Under the pieces are notes generated by a model. That model was not told the origin of the DNA. It was given only the letters and a program-made list of their open reading frames with translations, and searched no databases. A program made the translations under genes and the position numbers. Shown here in pieces: positions 8,383 to 17,032 of a DNA stretch of 64,000 nucleotides (within the stretch, counting starts at the first letter, position 1; each line of letters starts with the position of its first letter). The stretch is from Acuticoccus mangrovi (lineage in GTDB: Bacteria; Pseudomonadota; Alphaproteobacteria; Rhizobiales; Amorphaceae): assembly GCF_016411865.1 (NCBI RefSeq), contig NZ_JAEKJA010000023.1, positions 28,502 to 92,501 of the forward strand, written 5' to 3'.

Positions 8383-8934
8383 ATGCCCGTGGGTTATCGC
8401 CTGGTCGTCCACTTTCGCCGCGCTGTCAGCCTAATCTCCCTGGCGAGCGCGGGCTTGGCGGCGATGGGGGTCCTCATCGTCGCCGGCTTCATCATCTACG
8501 AGATCGTGCTGCGGACATTCTTCGCGACGTCGACGTTCATGATGAACGAGATCGTCGGCTACCTGGTGGCGGCGATCGGCTTCCTGGCGCTCGGCCATGC
8601 GTTCGAGCGCGGCGACATCCTGCGGGTGAGCCTGCTGTTGCAGCCGCTCTCCCGCTGGCCGCTCGCCCGCCTCGTGCTCGAAGTCGTGCTGGTGCTCGCG
8701 ACGCTCGCCGTCACGGGCTTTCTCATCTCCTACTTCTACGGCAACGTCGAACGGCAGTTCACGCGTGGCTACACCAGCGGAACGATGTCCAACATGCCGC
8801 AATGGATCCCGACGGGGATGATGCTCGTCGGCCTCGTGGTCTTCTGGCTCCAGGTCCTCGCCTACGGGCTCGGCGTCGCCCTGCGCCAGATCCCTCCGAG
8901 CGCCGATCCGCAGGCGGAGGCTGGCGTCCAATAG
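8383..8934 (+). CDS. dctQ: TRAP transporter small membrane subunit DctQ
   Basis: 183-aa membrane protein with four hydrophobic segments (about 13-40, 50-70, 92-112, 138-160), the DctQ fold. The family loop GYLVAAIGFLALGHAFERGDILRV, with its acidic-basic pair, is present at about residues 53-76. It lies between dctP and dctM in the order usual for TRAP operons. Confidence 0.85.
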   Translation: MPVGYRLVVHFRRAVSLISLASAGLAAMGVLIVAGFIIYEIVLRTFFATSTFMMNEIVGYLVAAIGFLALGHAFERGDILRVSLLLQPLSRWPLARLVLEVVLVLATLAVTGFLISYFYGNVERQFTRGYTSGTMSNMPQWIPTGMMLVGLVVFWLQVLAYGLGVALRQIPPSADPQAEAGVQ

Positions 8935-8973
8935 TGTCTGCGGTCGCGATCGGACGCCACGGGAGCATGGTCC

Positions 8974-10278
8974 TTGAATATTCTCGATAGCTCCGCCTTC
9001 GTCATCCTGTCGATGTTCGTGCTGCTCGGATGCGGTGCCTGGCTGTTCTCGGCCTTTTTGCTCGTGAGCACGCTCGGCCTCCTCTTCGTGGTCGACATGA
9101 ACCCCGCGCGGATCGGCGCCATCATGTCCCAGGTGATGTGGCGCAGCGCCTCGTCGTGGGAGCTTTCGGCGATCCCACTCTTCATCCTGATGGGCGAGCT
9201 GATCTTCCACACCGACATCGCCCGCCGCCTCTTCCGCGGGCTCTCGCCCTGGGTCGATCGCCTGCCCGGGCGGCTGCTCCACGCCAACGTCGGCGGCTGC
9301 ACCATCTTCGCGGCGATCAGCGGCTCGAGCGTCGCGACGGCGGCGACCATCGGCAAGATCACCATCGGCGAGCTCGACAAGCGCGGCTACGACCGCAACC
9401 TCTCGCTGGGCTCGCTCGCCGGCGCCGGCACCTTCGGACTGATGATCCCGCCGTCGATCAACATGATCATCTTCGGCGTGATCGCGGAGGTGTCGGTGGC
9501 GAAGATGTTCGCGGCGGGCGTCGTTCCCGGCCTCATTCTGGCGGCGCTCTACAGCGGCTACATCGCGCTGCGCTGCGGGCTCGATCCGTCCAAGGCACCG
9601 GCGGCGGGTACCTCCTCCTGGGGCGACCGGCTGCGCGGTCTCGTCGACCTCGCGCCCATCATGCTCCTCGTGGTGATCGTGCTCGGCAGCATCTACACGG
9701 GGGTCGCGACGCCGTCGGAATCGGCGGTGATGGGGCTCGCGGCAACGCTCGTGGTGGCGATCGTGACGCGCCAGCTCACCGTCAAGATTTTCATCGAGGC
9801 GCTGATGAGCACCGTGCGTACCTCCTCGATGATTCTCACCCTGATGACGGCGGCGAGCTTCATGTCGGCCGCGCTCGGCTACATGCACGTGCCGCAGGAC
9901 GTCGCCACCGCGATCGGCGCGCTCGACATCACGCCGCTGCAGCTCGTTGCGCTTCTGGCGCTCTTCTACATCATTCTGGGCTGCTTCCTCGACGGCATCT
10001 CCATCATGCTGATGAGCCTGCCCATCGTCCTGCCGCTGGTGACGGCGGCGGGCTACGATCCGATCTGGTTCGGCGTGTTCCTCATCGTGGTGACGGAGCT
10101 CGGGCTGATCACCCCACCGATCGGCTTCAATCTCTTCGTGCTGCAGGGCCTGACGCGGCTGAGCCTCGGGCGTCTCGCCAAGGCGGCCTTTCCCTTCTTC
10201 CTCCTCACCTGTCTCGCCGGGGCGATCCTCGTCGCCTTCCCCCAGCTCGTCCTGTGGCTCCCCGACGCCCTGTTCTGA
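8974..10278 (+). CDS. dctM: TRAP transporter large permease DctM
   Basis: 434-aa large permease with about twelve membrane segments. DctM marks are the AISGSSVATAATIGKITIGEL stretch, GLMIPPSINMIIFGVIAEVSV and the C-terminal TPPIGFNLFVLQGL. The start is a TTG at 8974, with GGGAG (8961-8965) 8 nt upstream; the ATG at 8967 runs into a stop after seven codons, so TTG is preferred. It ends the TRAP unit; a 144-bp gap precedes the next gene. Confidence 0.88.
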   Translation: MNILDSSAFVILSMFVLLGCGAWLFSAFLLVSTLGLLFVVDMNPARIGAIMSQVMWRSASSWELSAIPLFILMGELIFHTDIARRLFRGLSPWVDRLPGRLLHANVGGCTIFAAISGSSVATAATIGKITIGELDKRGYDRNLSLGSLAGAGTFGLMIPPSINMIIFGVIAEVSVAKMFAAGVVPGLILAALYSGYIALRCGLDPSKAPAAGTSSWGDRLRGLVDLAPIMLLVVIVLGSIYTGVATPSESAVMGLAATLVVAIVTRQLTVKIFIEALMSTVRTSSMILTLMTAASFMSAALGYMHVPQDVATAIGALDITPLQLVALLALFYIILGCFLDGISIMLMSLPIVLPLVTAAGYDPIWFGVFLIVVTELGLITPPIGFNLFVLQGLTRLSLGRLAKAAFPFFLLTCLAGAILVAFPQLVLWLPDALF

Positions 10279-10422
10279 CCTTCGCGCGGGCCGGAAGATG
10301 TCGCGCCGCGGGTCGACAGGAGAGTGGAGTGTCTCGCCGCATGATGTGCGCGATAGGAACATTAGTTTCTGATTCGAAAATTTCGGGAGGCTGGCAGTGA
10401 GTTTCGCGATGCTTGGCGCACG
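10279..10422. promoter_or_regulatory. Spacer before the gamma-glutamyltransferase gene with small dyad
   Basis: 144 bp without a gene. It contains CGAAA-A-TTTCG (10375-10385), a perfect 5+1+5 dyad in an AT-richer patch, and GGGAGG at 10385-10390, which is too far from the next start to serve as its ribosome site. A promoter or operator is possible. Confidence 0.25.
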
Positions 10423-12027
10423 GTGGTTGATGTGAGCGATGAATGGTTTCAGTCGCCGAGCCGGCGATCGGTGATCGCCTCCGAGGCGATGGTCGTGGCG
10501 GCGACGCCGCAGGCGACGTTTGCCGGCTACGACGTGCTGCGCGAAGGCGGCAACGCCGTCGACGCGGCCGTCGCGGCGATCGCCGTGACGAGCGTGGTCG
10601 AAGCCTCCCAATGCGGGCTCGGCGGGGACTGCTTCGCCTTCGTCGCCCGGCCGGACGCGGTGCCTGTCGCCTACAACGGGTCCGGCCGGGCGCCGATGGG
10701 GCTGTCGCTCGACCGGCTCCTCGGCGAGGGCGTCGGCGCCATCGCGCGCACGAGCCCGCACGCCGTCACTGTTCCCGGAGCGGTGGAGGCCTGGTGCCGG
10801 CTCCATGCGGACTTCGGCTCGCTCGACCTCGAGCGGCTTCTCGCCCCGGCGATCGGCTACGCTGAGAACGGCTACGTCGTGCAGCGCCGCGTGGCGCACG
10901 ACTGGGCGATGAGCGCCGACTTGCTCGCTGCCCAGGACAACGCATCGCGTTTCTATCTGCGCAGCGACGGCAGCGCTCCGGTGGCGGGGAGCCGTCATCA
11001 CCTGCCGGGCCTTACGACGGTCTTCCGTGCGATCGCCGCGAAGGGGTCCGACGGCTTCTACCGCGGCCCCGTCGCGGAGGACATCGTCGCCTATCTGCGC
11101 TCGCTCGGCGGCGCCCACGACCTCGCCGACTTCGCCGATCACCACGGCGCCTATGTCGACCCGATCTCGCGGCGCTTCCATGGCCACGACGTCTACGAGT
11201 GCCCGCCGAACGGCCAGGGAATCGCCGCGCTGATCATCATCGGGCTCCTCGAGGCCCTTCTCGGTGACGGCACGCTCGACAGCACCGACGGCGTCCACCT
11301 CCTCGCCGAGGCGAGCAAGATCGCCTTCGCGATCCGCGATGAGCTTGTGGCCGATCCCGTCGCCTCGCCGATGGACGTCGACCGCTGGCTCACGCCCGAG
11401 GCGACGGCCCGGCTCGCCGCGCGCGTCGACCGCGCCCGCGCCACCCCGCGCACGTCCGTCGCCGAAATGATGCCGGCCCATCCCGAAACGAGCTACGTCA
11501 CCGTCGTCGACCGGGACGGCCTCGCCGTGAGCCTGATCTCCTCGATCTTCTCCGATTTCGGCAGCACGCTGGTGGAGCCGCGCAGCGGTATCCTGCTGCA
11601 GAACCGGGGGGCCGGCTTCAAGCTGGAGCCCGGGCACCCGAACGCCATCGCGCCGGGCAAGCGGCCGCTCCACACCATCATCCCGGCGATGGCGATGAAG
11701 GGCGGTCGGCCGAGCCTCTCCTTCGGCGTCGTCGGCGGTCACTATCAGCCGGTCGGCCACACGATGGTGCTCCACTCGATGCTCGCCGAGGGGCTCGACC
11801 CGCAAGAGGCGCTCAACCGGGCGCGCAGCCTGTGCCAGTCAGGCTCCTTGGAGCTCGAGGCGATCCATCCGCCGGAGCGTGCCCGCGCGCTCGAGGCACG
11901 GGGGCATTCCGTCGTCTATCCGTCCGTTTCGCTCGGCGGCGGCCACGTCATCGAGATCGACCACGAGCGCGGCGTGCTCATCGGGGCGAGCGATCCGCGC
12001 CGGGACGGCGTGGTCGCCGGGTTCTGA
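10423..12027 (+). CDS. Gamma-glutamyltransferase-family protein (Ntn hydrolase)
   Basis: 534-aa Ntn-hydrolase of the GGT family, which cleaves itself in two and moves or hydrolyses gamma-glutamyl groups. Seen: EGGNAVDAAVA at 41-51, GLGGDCF, NGSGRAP with the substrate arginine R89, and the probable autoprocessing nucleophile T356 in ETSYVTVVD, aligned with TTHYSVVD of classic GGT. After it come SLISSIFSDFGS and a GG pair in VVGGHYQP. No signal peptide is visible, whereas well-known bacterial GGTs are periplasmic, so it may act in the cytosol on an imported compound. The start is uncertain: GTG at 10423 or GTG at 10432, neither with a strong ribosome site. Cephalosporin-acylase-like relatives are an alternative. 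Confidence 0.8.
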   Translation: MVDVSDEWFQSPSRRSVIASEAMVVAATPQATFAGYDVLREGGNAVDAAVAAIAVTSVVEASQCGLGGDCFAFVARPDAVPVAYNGSGRAPMGLSLDRLLGEGVGAIARTSPHAVTVPGAVEAWCRLHADFGSLDLERLLAPAIGYAENGYVVQRRVAHDWAMSADLLAAQDNASRFYLRSDGSAPVAGSRHHLPGLTTVFRAIAAKGSDGFYRGPVAEDIVAYLRSLGGAHDLADFADHHGAYVDPISRRFHGHDVYECPPNGQGIAALIIIGLLEALLGDGTLDSTDGVHLLAEASKIAFAIRDELVADPVASPMDVDRWLTPEATARLAARVDRARATPRTSVAEMMPAHPETSYVTVVDRDGLAVSLISSIFSDFGSTLVEPRSGILLQNRGAGFKLEPGHPNAIAPGKRPLHTIIPAMAMKGGRPSLSFGVVGGHYQPVGHTMVLHSMLAEGLDPQEALNRARSLCQSGSLELEAIHPPERARALEARGHSVVYPSVSLGGGHVIEIDHERGVLIGASDPRRDGVVAGF

Positions 12028-12043
12028 CGCGACCCGGCACCCG

Positions 12044-12148
12044 CTGGAGCGCGTTTAGGAAAGGTGGTGCCGGTTTTCTGCTCCGAACGCGCGCAGACAA
12101 GGAAACTGGAGCAGGTTCGGTGAACGCGAGTTCATTGAATCGCGTCTA
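12044..12148. repeat. RPE-like intergenic palindromic repeat of Hyphomicrobiales type
   Basis: About 105 bp between convergent genes, with blocks TGGAGCGCGTTTAGGAAAGG, TGCCGGTTTTCTGCTCCGAA, GACAAGGAAACTGGAGCAGG and GAACGCGAGTTCATTGAATC. These resemble the mosaic palindromes spread between genes in Rhizobium-related genomes. The right end (cgcgtctag) includes the TAG stop of the amine oxidase gene, read from the minus strand as part of the element. I see only one copy in the window. Confidence 0.5.
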
Positions 12149-14086
12149 GCGCTCGCGCGAGGTGCAGCAGCTGTGGCGCAGCGCCGGCGGCGGGACGTCC
12201 ATCGCCGGGTTGCGCGCGAAGAAGCCGAACGGCTTCAGCATGAACCCCGCATAGGCGACGGGCATCACTGGCCATTCCTCCGGCCGCGGAACGTGATGCG
12301 TCGCGCAGTTGTACCAGACGACGAGGTCCTCGTTCTCCAACGGCTTGTCCCGCTCGATCCAGCGGTGGAGTCCGTTCGGCTCGGGATGCTGGTTGATGTA
12401 GGGGCCGGAGGCGTAGAGCTCCTTGGGGTCGTATGCGGTGGTCCACAGCGTGTGGGCGATGAAGCCACCCCGCTTCATCACGCTGGAATCGGGGGCGGCG
12501 AACGGGCGGGCGACGTCCGCGCCGGGATAGATCTTGTAGCCGGTGGGCTGGCCGAGCGCGTTGCGCACGTTCGGGTTGACCACCGCCCAGGTGCGCCCGC
12601 CGCGCGCGTCGGCGTCGCGGGCCGCCGCCTTCTCGCTCTCGAGCAGCGTCGCTTCGGAATAAAAGCTTGCGCCATAGGGGTTTTCCGGCCCCTCGGGGCT
12701 CGGCACCGTGTTCACCTCGTAGATCGAGTTGCCCTCGCCGTCGACGTCCATGTCGAGACGGAAGATGAAGTGGTGCTGGTGGATCGGCGCGTAGAGCTGC
12801 TGCGAGACGAGGGTGCCGTATTTCGGCGTGGTGTCGGGCGCGATGGCGCCGACGGAGAGGACGCCCGTCAGCTTGAGCTCCAGCTGGATGTCGCCGCTCT
12901 GGTAGAAGTACCAGAAGAAGCCGTAGTCGTAGTTGCCGACGGTCGCGAAGAAGGACATGACGAGCCGCCGCGAGCGCCGGACCTCGGTGTGCCGGGTGCG
13001 CCAGTCGGTGTGCTTCCACAGCGTCCCGTAGTCCTCCTCGTGCATGCAGACGGCGTTCTTGATGGTCTGCGGGTTGCCGGCCATGTCGCACAGATGGGCG
13101 TCGAAATAGTGGATCGTGCCGAGGCAGTCGCAGCCGAGCTCCAGGCTGTTGGCCATGCGGCCGACGCCGTACTCGCCGTTGTCGAAGACGTTCTTCTTGT
13201 TCTGGGTGAGGGCGGGGTCGCCGTAGGGGACGAGCATCTCCGACATCGAGGCGCGCGCCACGATCGGGCGGAGCCGACCCTCGTCCTCGTAGGCGATGTT
13301 GTGAAGGACGAGGCCTTCGCGCGGGGTGAAGCCGATCCGAAAGCGCCAGCGCTGCCAGGCGACCTCGTTGCCCTCGACCGTGTAGCTCGGGCCGTCGGGC
13401 TGGACGATGTCGAGCGGCTTCAGATCCTCCCGGAGCGGCCCGACGCTCGCCGCCGTATAGTAGCCGGAGTTCGGCGGCAGCGGGATCACCTCGTCCTCGA
13501 TGACCTCGAGCACCGCCATCGCCTCGAGGTCGACGAGCGCGACCACTCCCTCGATCGGGCGGCCGTAGCCGACGTCGTCGCCGCTTTCGCGATCGTAGGC
13601 GAGGGCGCGGGCGAGGCGCTTGTCGGGATAGCGCTCGTCGCCATAGGCGCCGACCGACCAGGGGTCGACGATGACGCGGTCGAACGCCGTGACGCCGCGG
13701 CGGGCGACCGCTTCGCGCCATTTGGGGTCGGCCTTCACCGTCTCCTCGCACATCACGAACTCTTCGAGCACGATGCCGGGCTGGACGCCCGTCAGGAACT
13801 CCACCGCCGCGATCACCCCCGCGTCGAGGTCGACGCTCGCCTCCACGACGTGCTGCCGGCCGATGTCGAGCGCGTTGACGAAGGCGCGGCGTGGCACCCT
13901 CGCGCCGGCGTTGTGGGCGGCGAGGGCGGCCTTGTCGGGCTCATCGAGGCTGACGGAGACGAAGCGGACGTCACCGCTCACCTCGCCCGACCGCTTGATG
14001 ATCCCGACCGCCGCCTCGATCTCCGCCGGCGTGAGGGGATCCAGCGGATGGAGCGCATCGCGCTGGGCGGTAGCGGTGTCGGTCAT
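12146..14086 (-). CDS. Copper-containing primary amine oxidase (TPQ enzyme)
   Basis: 646-aa copper amine oxidase: a primary amine plus O2 gives aldehyde, ammonia and H2O2. The TPQ precursor is Y386 in ATVGNYDYG. The general base is D302 in FDNGEYGVG, 84 residues earlier, as in the Arthrobacter enzyme. Copper ligands are H436 and H438 (PIHQHHF) and H597 (ATHHVPRPEEWPVMP). N2 and N3 domains precede the catalytic domain, and there is no signal peptide, so it should be cytosolic. It is the last gene of the dpaL-hyuA-hyuB-oxidase-amine oxidase group, 64 bp after the flavin oxidase. Its C-terminal codons run into the repeat at 12044-12148. Confidence 0.93.
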   Translation of the reverse strand: MTDTATAQRDALHPLDPLTPAEIEAAVGIIKRSGEVSGDVRFVSVSLDEPDKAALAAHNAGARVPRRAFVNALDIGRQHVVEASVDLDAGVIAAVEFLTGVQPGIVLEEFVMCEETVKADPKWREAVARRGVTAFDRVIVDPWSVGAYGDERYPDKRLARALAYDRESGDDVGYGRPIEGVVALVDLEAMAVLEVIEDEVIPLPPNSGYYTAASVGPLREDLKPLDIVQPDGPSYTVEGNEVAWQRWRFRIGFTPREGLVLHNIAYEDEGRLRPIVARASMSEMLVPYGDPALTQNKKNVFDNGEYGVGRMANSLELGCDCLGTIHYFDAHLCDMAGNPQTIKNAVCMHEEDYGTLWKHTDWRTRHTEVRRSRRLVMSFFATVGNYDYGFFWYFYQSGDIQLELKLTGVLSVGAIAPDTTPKYGTLVSQQLYAPIHQHHFIFRLDMDVDGEGNSIYEVNTVPSPEGPENPYGASFYSEATLLESEKAAARDADARGGRTWAVVNPNVRNALGQPTGYKIYPGADVARPFAAPDSSVMKRGGFIAHTLWTTAYDPKELYASGPYINQHPEPNGLHRWIERDKPLENEDLVVWYNCATHHVPRPEEWPVMPVAYAGFMLKPFGFFARNPAMDVPPPALRHSCCTSRER

Positions 14087-14150
14087 GTCGGGCCTCCTCG
14101 ATCAAATCGGCGGACGATGGGTCGGGCGCCCCATCGTCGCCGCAGCCTCA

Positions 14151-15320
14151 CTACTCGTCGAACAGCTTGAGCCGGTGCGGCGCCCGCGCGGCGGCCCAGT
14201 CCGAGACGTCCTCGCTCGGTACGAGGCCGCGCACGGCGGCGGCGGTGCCGGACGCGATCAGCGGCGCGAGCTTGAAGCCGTGGCCGGAGCACGCGCTTAC
14301 CGCCCAGCCGCGGCCCCCGAGGGCGGCCACCTTGAAGGTCTCGTCCGCGGTGACGGTGTAGAAGCACGCCTTGGGATCGATGATCGTATAGGCGTCCATG
14401 TCGCGATAGGCGCGCACGAGGGCGTTCCACACGGGGGCGATGTCCTCCTCCGTCGCCGCGCGATCCTCGTCGGGGTCGCCGGTCAGCGAGAAGCGGTGGT
14501 CGCCGATCTTGAGACGGGTTCCCCGGCGTGGCGGCAGCGCGTAGAGCCCGGCGTCCTTCTCGCGCACCACGATCACCGGCGCGGTGCGCCAGGCCTTCGC
14601 CATCTCAGGTGGCGGCGCGAGATAGAGCACGGCCTGGCGCGACGGCGTCACGCTCGCGGCGAAGCTCGGAACCAGGCGGCCGACCCAGGCACCCGCGGCG
14701 ACGACCACGGCGTCGCCGGAAAAGGTGTCGGCGGCGGTCGTGACGGTGCCGCGTTCGGGATCCACCTCGCTCACCTTGCTGCGGGCATGGAAGCGCACGC
14801 CGAGCTCGCTCAGATGGACGACGAGGTCGGTGAGGATGCGCGTCGGAAAGAGGAGACCGGAGCCGCCGACGAAGACCGCCCGCTCGATGCCGTCGGGCCG
14901 CAGCATCGGATAGTGCGCGACGACCTCGTCGAGGGCGAGGTCGTTGAACGGGACGCCGAGCTCGCCGAGCTGCTCTTTCGTCGATTCGTACCAGCCATCC
15001 TCGTGGCGCAGCACGTAGACGCCGCCGGTCGCTTCGAAATGGCTGACGCCGAGATCGGCCCACATCGCGTCCCACGCCTTGAAGGCCTGCGGCATCATCC
15101 GCGCGTAGCCGGTGAGTTTGCCGTAGGCGTGACGGTTGATGCGGTGCTCGTCGTGGGAGGAGCTGACGGGGTTCGGGATCGGCCCCTGGTCGAAGACCTC
15201 GACGGACAGTCCTTGCCGGGCAAGCGCCCAGGCGATGCTGAGCCCCATGATGCCGGCGCCCACGATAAGGACCTTTTCTGGTCCGCCGGCCGTGCCGACC
15301 GTCGTTGCAGAATCGCTCAT
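14151..15320 (-). CDS. Monomeric sarcosine oxidase/N-methyl amino acid oxidase-like flavoprotein
   Basis: 389-aa DAO-family flavoenzyme of the monomeric sarcosine oxidase/N-methyltryptophan oxidase group, which oxidises N-methyl amines to release formaldehyde and H2O2. The dinucleotide motif is VGAGIMG (20-26). C319 in KACFYTVTADETF sits where sarcosine oxidase binds FAD through cysteine. SSSHDEHRINRHAYG (53-67) matches the SHHGDTRIIRHAYG segment of that family, and CSGHGFKLAP the flavin loop. The start at 15320 overlaps the hyuB stop (ATGA). Substrate within the family (sarcosine, N-methyl amino acid, pipecolate) is not decided by sequence. Confidence 0.82.
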   Translation of the reverse strand: MSDSATTVGTAGGPEKVLIVGAGIMGLSIAWALARQGLSVEVFDQGPIPNPVSSSHDEHRINRHAYGKLTGYARMMPQAFKAWDAMWADLGVSHFEATGGVYVLRHEDGWYESTKEQLGELGVPFNDLALDEVVAHYPMLRPDGIERAVFVGGSGLLFPTRILTDLVVHLSELGVRFHARSKVSEVDPERGTVTTAADTFSGDAVVVAAGAWVGRLVPSFAASVTPSRQAVLYLAPPPEMAKAWRTAPVIVVREKDAGLYALPPRRGTRLKIGDHRFSLTGDPDEDRAATEEDIAPVWNALVRAYRDMDAYTIIDPKACFYTVTADETFKVAALGGRGWAVSACSGHGFKLAPLIASGTAAAVRGLVPSEDVSDWAAARAPHRLKLFDE

Positions 15321-17032
15321 TTATCCTTGCCGTAGTGCTTGGCCATGAAGTTGGCGGTGAATTTCTCCGAGCCGAGATCCTCGGCGCGCTCTGCGGGGGA
15401 GCGCTGTTCGGGCGGGCCGTAGCCGCCGGCACCCGCCGTCTCCACGATGAGGGCCTGTTGCGGAGTGATCGGCGTCAGGCCGGGCTTCGTCGGCATGTCG
15501 TGGACGGTCCCGTCGGCCTCCCGCAGCTTGAAGCCGCCGGTGCCTCCCGGCGCGCCGCCGAAGACGCCCCATGGCGGGTTGAGGAAGCGCTCGCCCTGGC
15601 CGGTGAACACCGTGGTGTGGCCGACGGGGCGGACCACGCGGCGCAGGCCGAGGCCGCCCCGATGGGTCCCGGCGCCACCCGAATCCGGCACGAAGCCGTA
15701 AGCCTCCACCAGCAACGGATATTCCGTCTCGATGGCCTCCACCGGCAGGTTCGAGGTGTTGATGAGGTGCACCTGAACCCCGTCCTTGCCGTCCTTGGTG
15801 GCGCGGCCGCCGAAGCCGCCGCCCACCGTCTCCAGATAGACGTAGCTCCGGCCGGTCTCGCCGTCGGTGCCGGAGAAGATGACGGCGGTGTTCGCCCCGT
15901 TGGCCGCCCCGACGGCGCGGTCGGGGAGCGCCGGGGCGAGCGCGCCGAGCACCACGTCGATGACGCGCTGGCAGGTGTTGGCGCGGCCGGCGACGGCGGC
16001 GGGGAAGGCCGCGTTCAGGATGGAGCCCGCCGGGGCGTCGATCTCGATCGCGTCGAGCATGCCCTGGTTGCTCGGAACGTCCGGATCGAGGAGGGCGCGC
16101 ATCGCGTAGACGACGGACGACTGGAGGGCGCGGAAGGGCACGTTGATGTTGCCGAGGACGGCCGGCGAGGAGCCGGCGAAGTCGCAGCGGATGCGGCCCT
16201 CGAGGGCTGGATCGCCGACGGTGACCTTGATGGCGATCGGCATCGACTGGGCGCCGAAGCCGTCGTCGTCCATCACGTCCTTAAAGACGTAGTCGCCGGG
16301 CGGCACGTTGGCGATCGCCTTCAGCATGCGGGCGTGGGTGCGCGCGATGAGCTGATCGAAGGCGGCGGCGAGGCGGGCGCGCCCGTGGGTTGCCGCAAGC
16401 TCCTGGATGCGCCGCTCGCCGAGCTTGCAGGAGGCGATCTGCGCATAGTAGTCGCCGCGCCGCTCGTCCGGCACGCGGGCGTTGAGGAGCAGCACCTCGA
16501 AGAGGTCCTCGACCATGCGGCCCTCGGCGAAGAGGCGCACGGGCGGAATGCGCAGCCCTTCCTGGTAGATCTCGGTCATGCCGCCGGACATCGACCCGGG
16601 CGCCATGCCGCCGATGTCGGCATGGTGGGCGATGTTGCACATGAAGCAGAGCAGCTCGCCGTCGACGAAGACCGGCATCGAGAAGTTGATGTCGGGCAGG
16701 TGCGAGCCGTCGGCGGTGTAGGGGTCGTTGGAGACGAAGATGTCGCCGGGCCGGAAGGCGTCGAGGTCATACTTGCGCAGCAGCGCGCCGGTCAGGCCGA
16801 GCATCGAGCTGAGGTGGATCGGCTGCGAGCGCTCGCACAGCGAGATCATCCGGCCCGCCGGGTCGATCAGCGCGGTGGAGTGGTCGTTGCGCTCCTTGAT
16901 GTTGGTGGAGAAGGCGCTCTTCATCAGCGCGATGTACGTCTCGTCGGTCACCGAGCGCAGGCCGCTCAGGATGACTTCCAGCGTGATGGGGTCGAGCTGC
17001 GTCTCGGGGGCGAGTTCGGGCGGCCGGCTCAT
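15317..17032 (-). CDS. hyuB: Hydantoinase B/5-oxoprolinase beta subunit
   Basis: 571-aa HyuB subunit of an ATP-dependent hydantoinase/5-oxoprolinase/acetone-carboxylase-type enzyme. Seen: DPITLEVILSGLRSVTDETYIAL at the start, HSTALIDPAGRMISLCERSQPIH, the substrate segment FVSNDPYTADGSHLPDINFS and HHADIGGMAPGSM. The ATG at 17032 overlaps hyuA by 4 bp (ATGA). A longer open frame upstream runs over hyuA in the wrong frame. The hyuAB pair may open N-methylhydantoin or 5-oxoproline; the sarcosine oxidase-like gene directly downstream favours the former, the gamma-glutamyltransferase-like gene nearby the latter. Confidence 0.9.
   Translation of the reverse strand: MSRPPELAPETQLDPITLEVILSGLRSVTDETYIALMKSAFSTNIKERNDHSTALIDPAGRMISLCERSQPIHLSSMLGLTGALLRKYDLDAFRPGDIFVSNDPYTADGSHLPDINFSMPVFVDGELLCFMCNIAHHADIGGMAPGSMSGGMTEIYQEGLRIPPVRLFAEGRMVEDLFEVLLLNARVPDERRGDYYAQIASCKLGERRIQELAATHGRARLAAAFDQLIARTHARMLKAIANVPPGDYVFKDVMDDDGFGAQSMPIAIKVTVGDPALEGRIRCDFAGSSPAVLGNINVPFRALQSSVVYAMRALLDPDVPSNQGMLDAIEIDAPAGSILNAAFPAAVAGRANTCQRVIDVVLGALAPALPDRAVGAANGANTAVIFSGTDGETGRSYVYLETVGGGFGGRATKDGKDGVQVHLINTSNLPVEAIETEYPLLVEAYGFVPDSGGAGTHRGGLGLRRVVRPVGHTTVFTGQGERFLNPPWGVFGGAPGGTGGFKLREADGTVHDMPTKPGLTPITPQQALIVETAGAGGYGPPEQRSPAERAEDLGSEKFTANFMAKHYGKDK

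Noticed and set aside
8431..11805. 1124-codon minus-strand open frame
   Set aside because: Lies antisense to dctQ, dctM and the gamma-glutamyltransferase-like gene; the product is His/Arg/Asp-rich without any domain, as expected for a GC-rich antisense frame.
12044..12148. Insertion sequence remnant
   Set aside because: No transposase reading frame or target duplication; the blocks fit an RPE-like palindromic repeat better.
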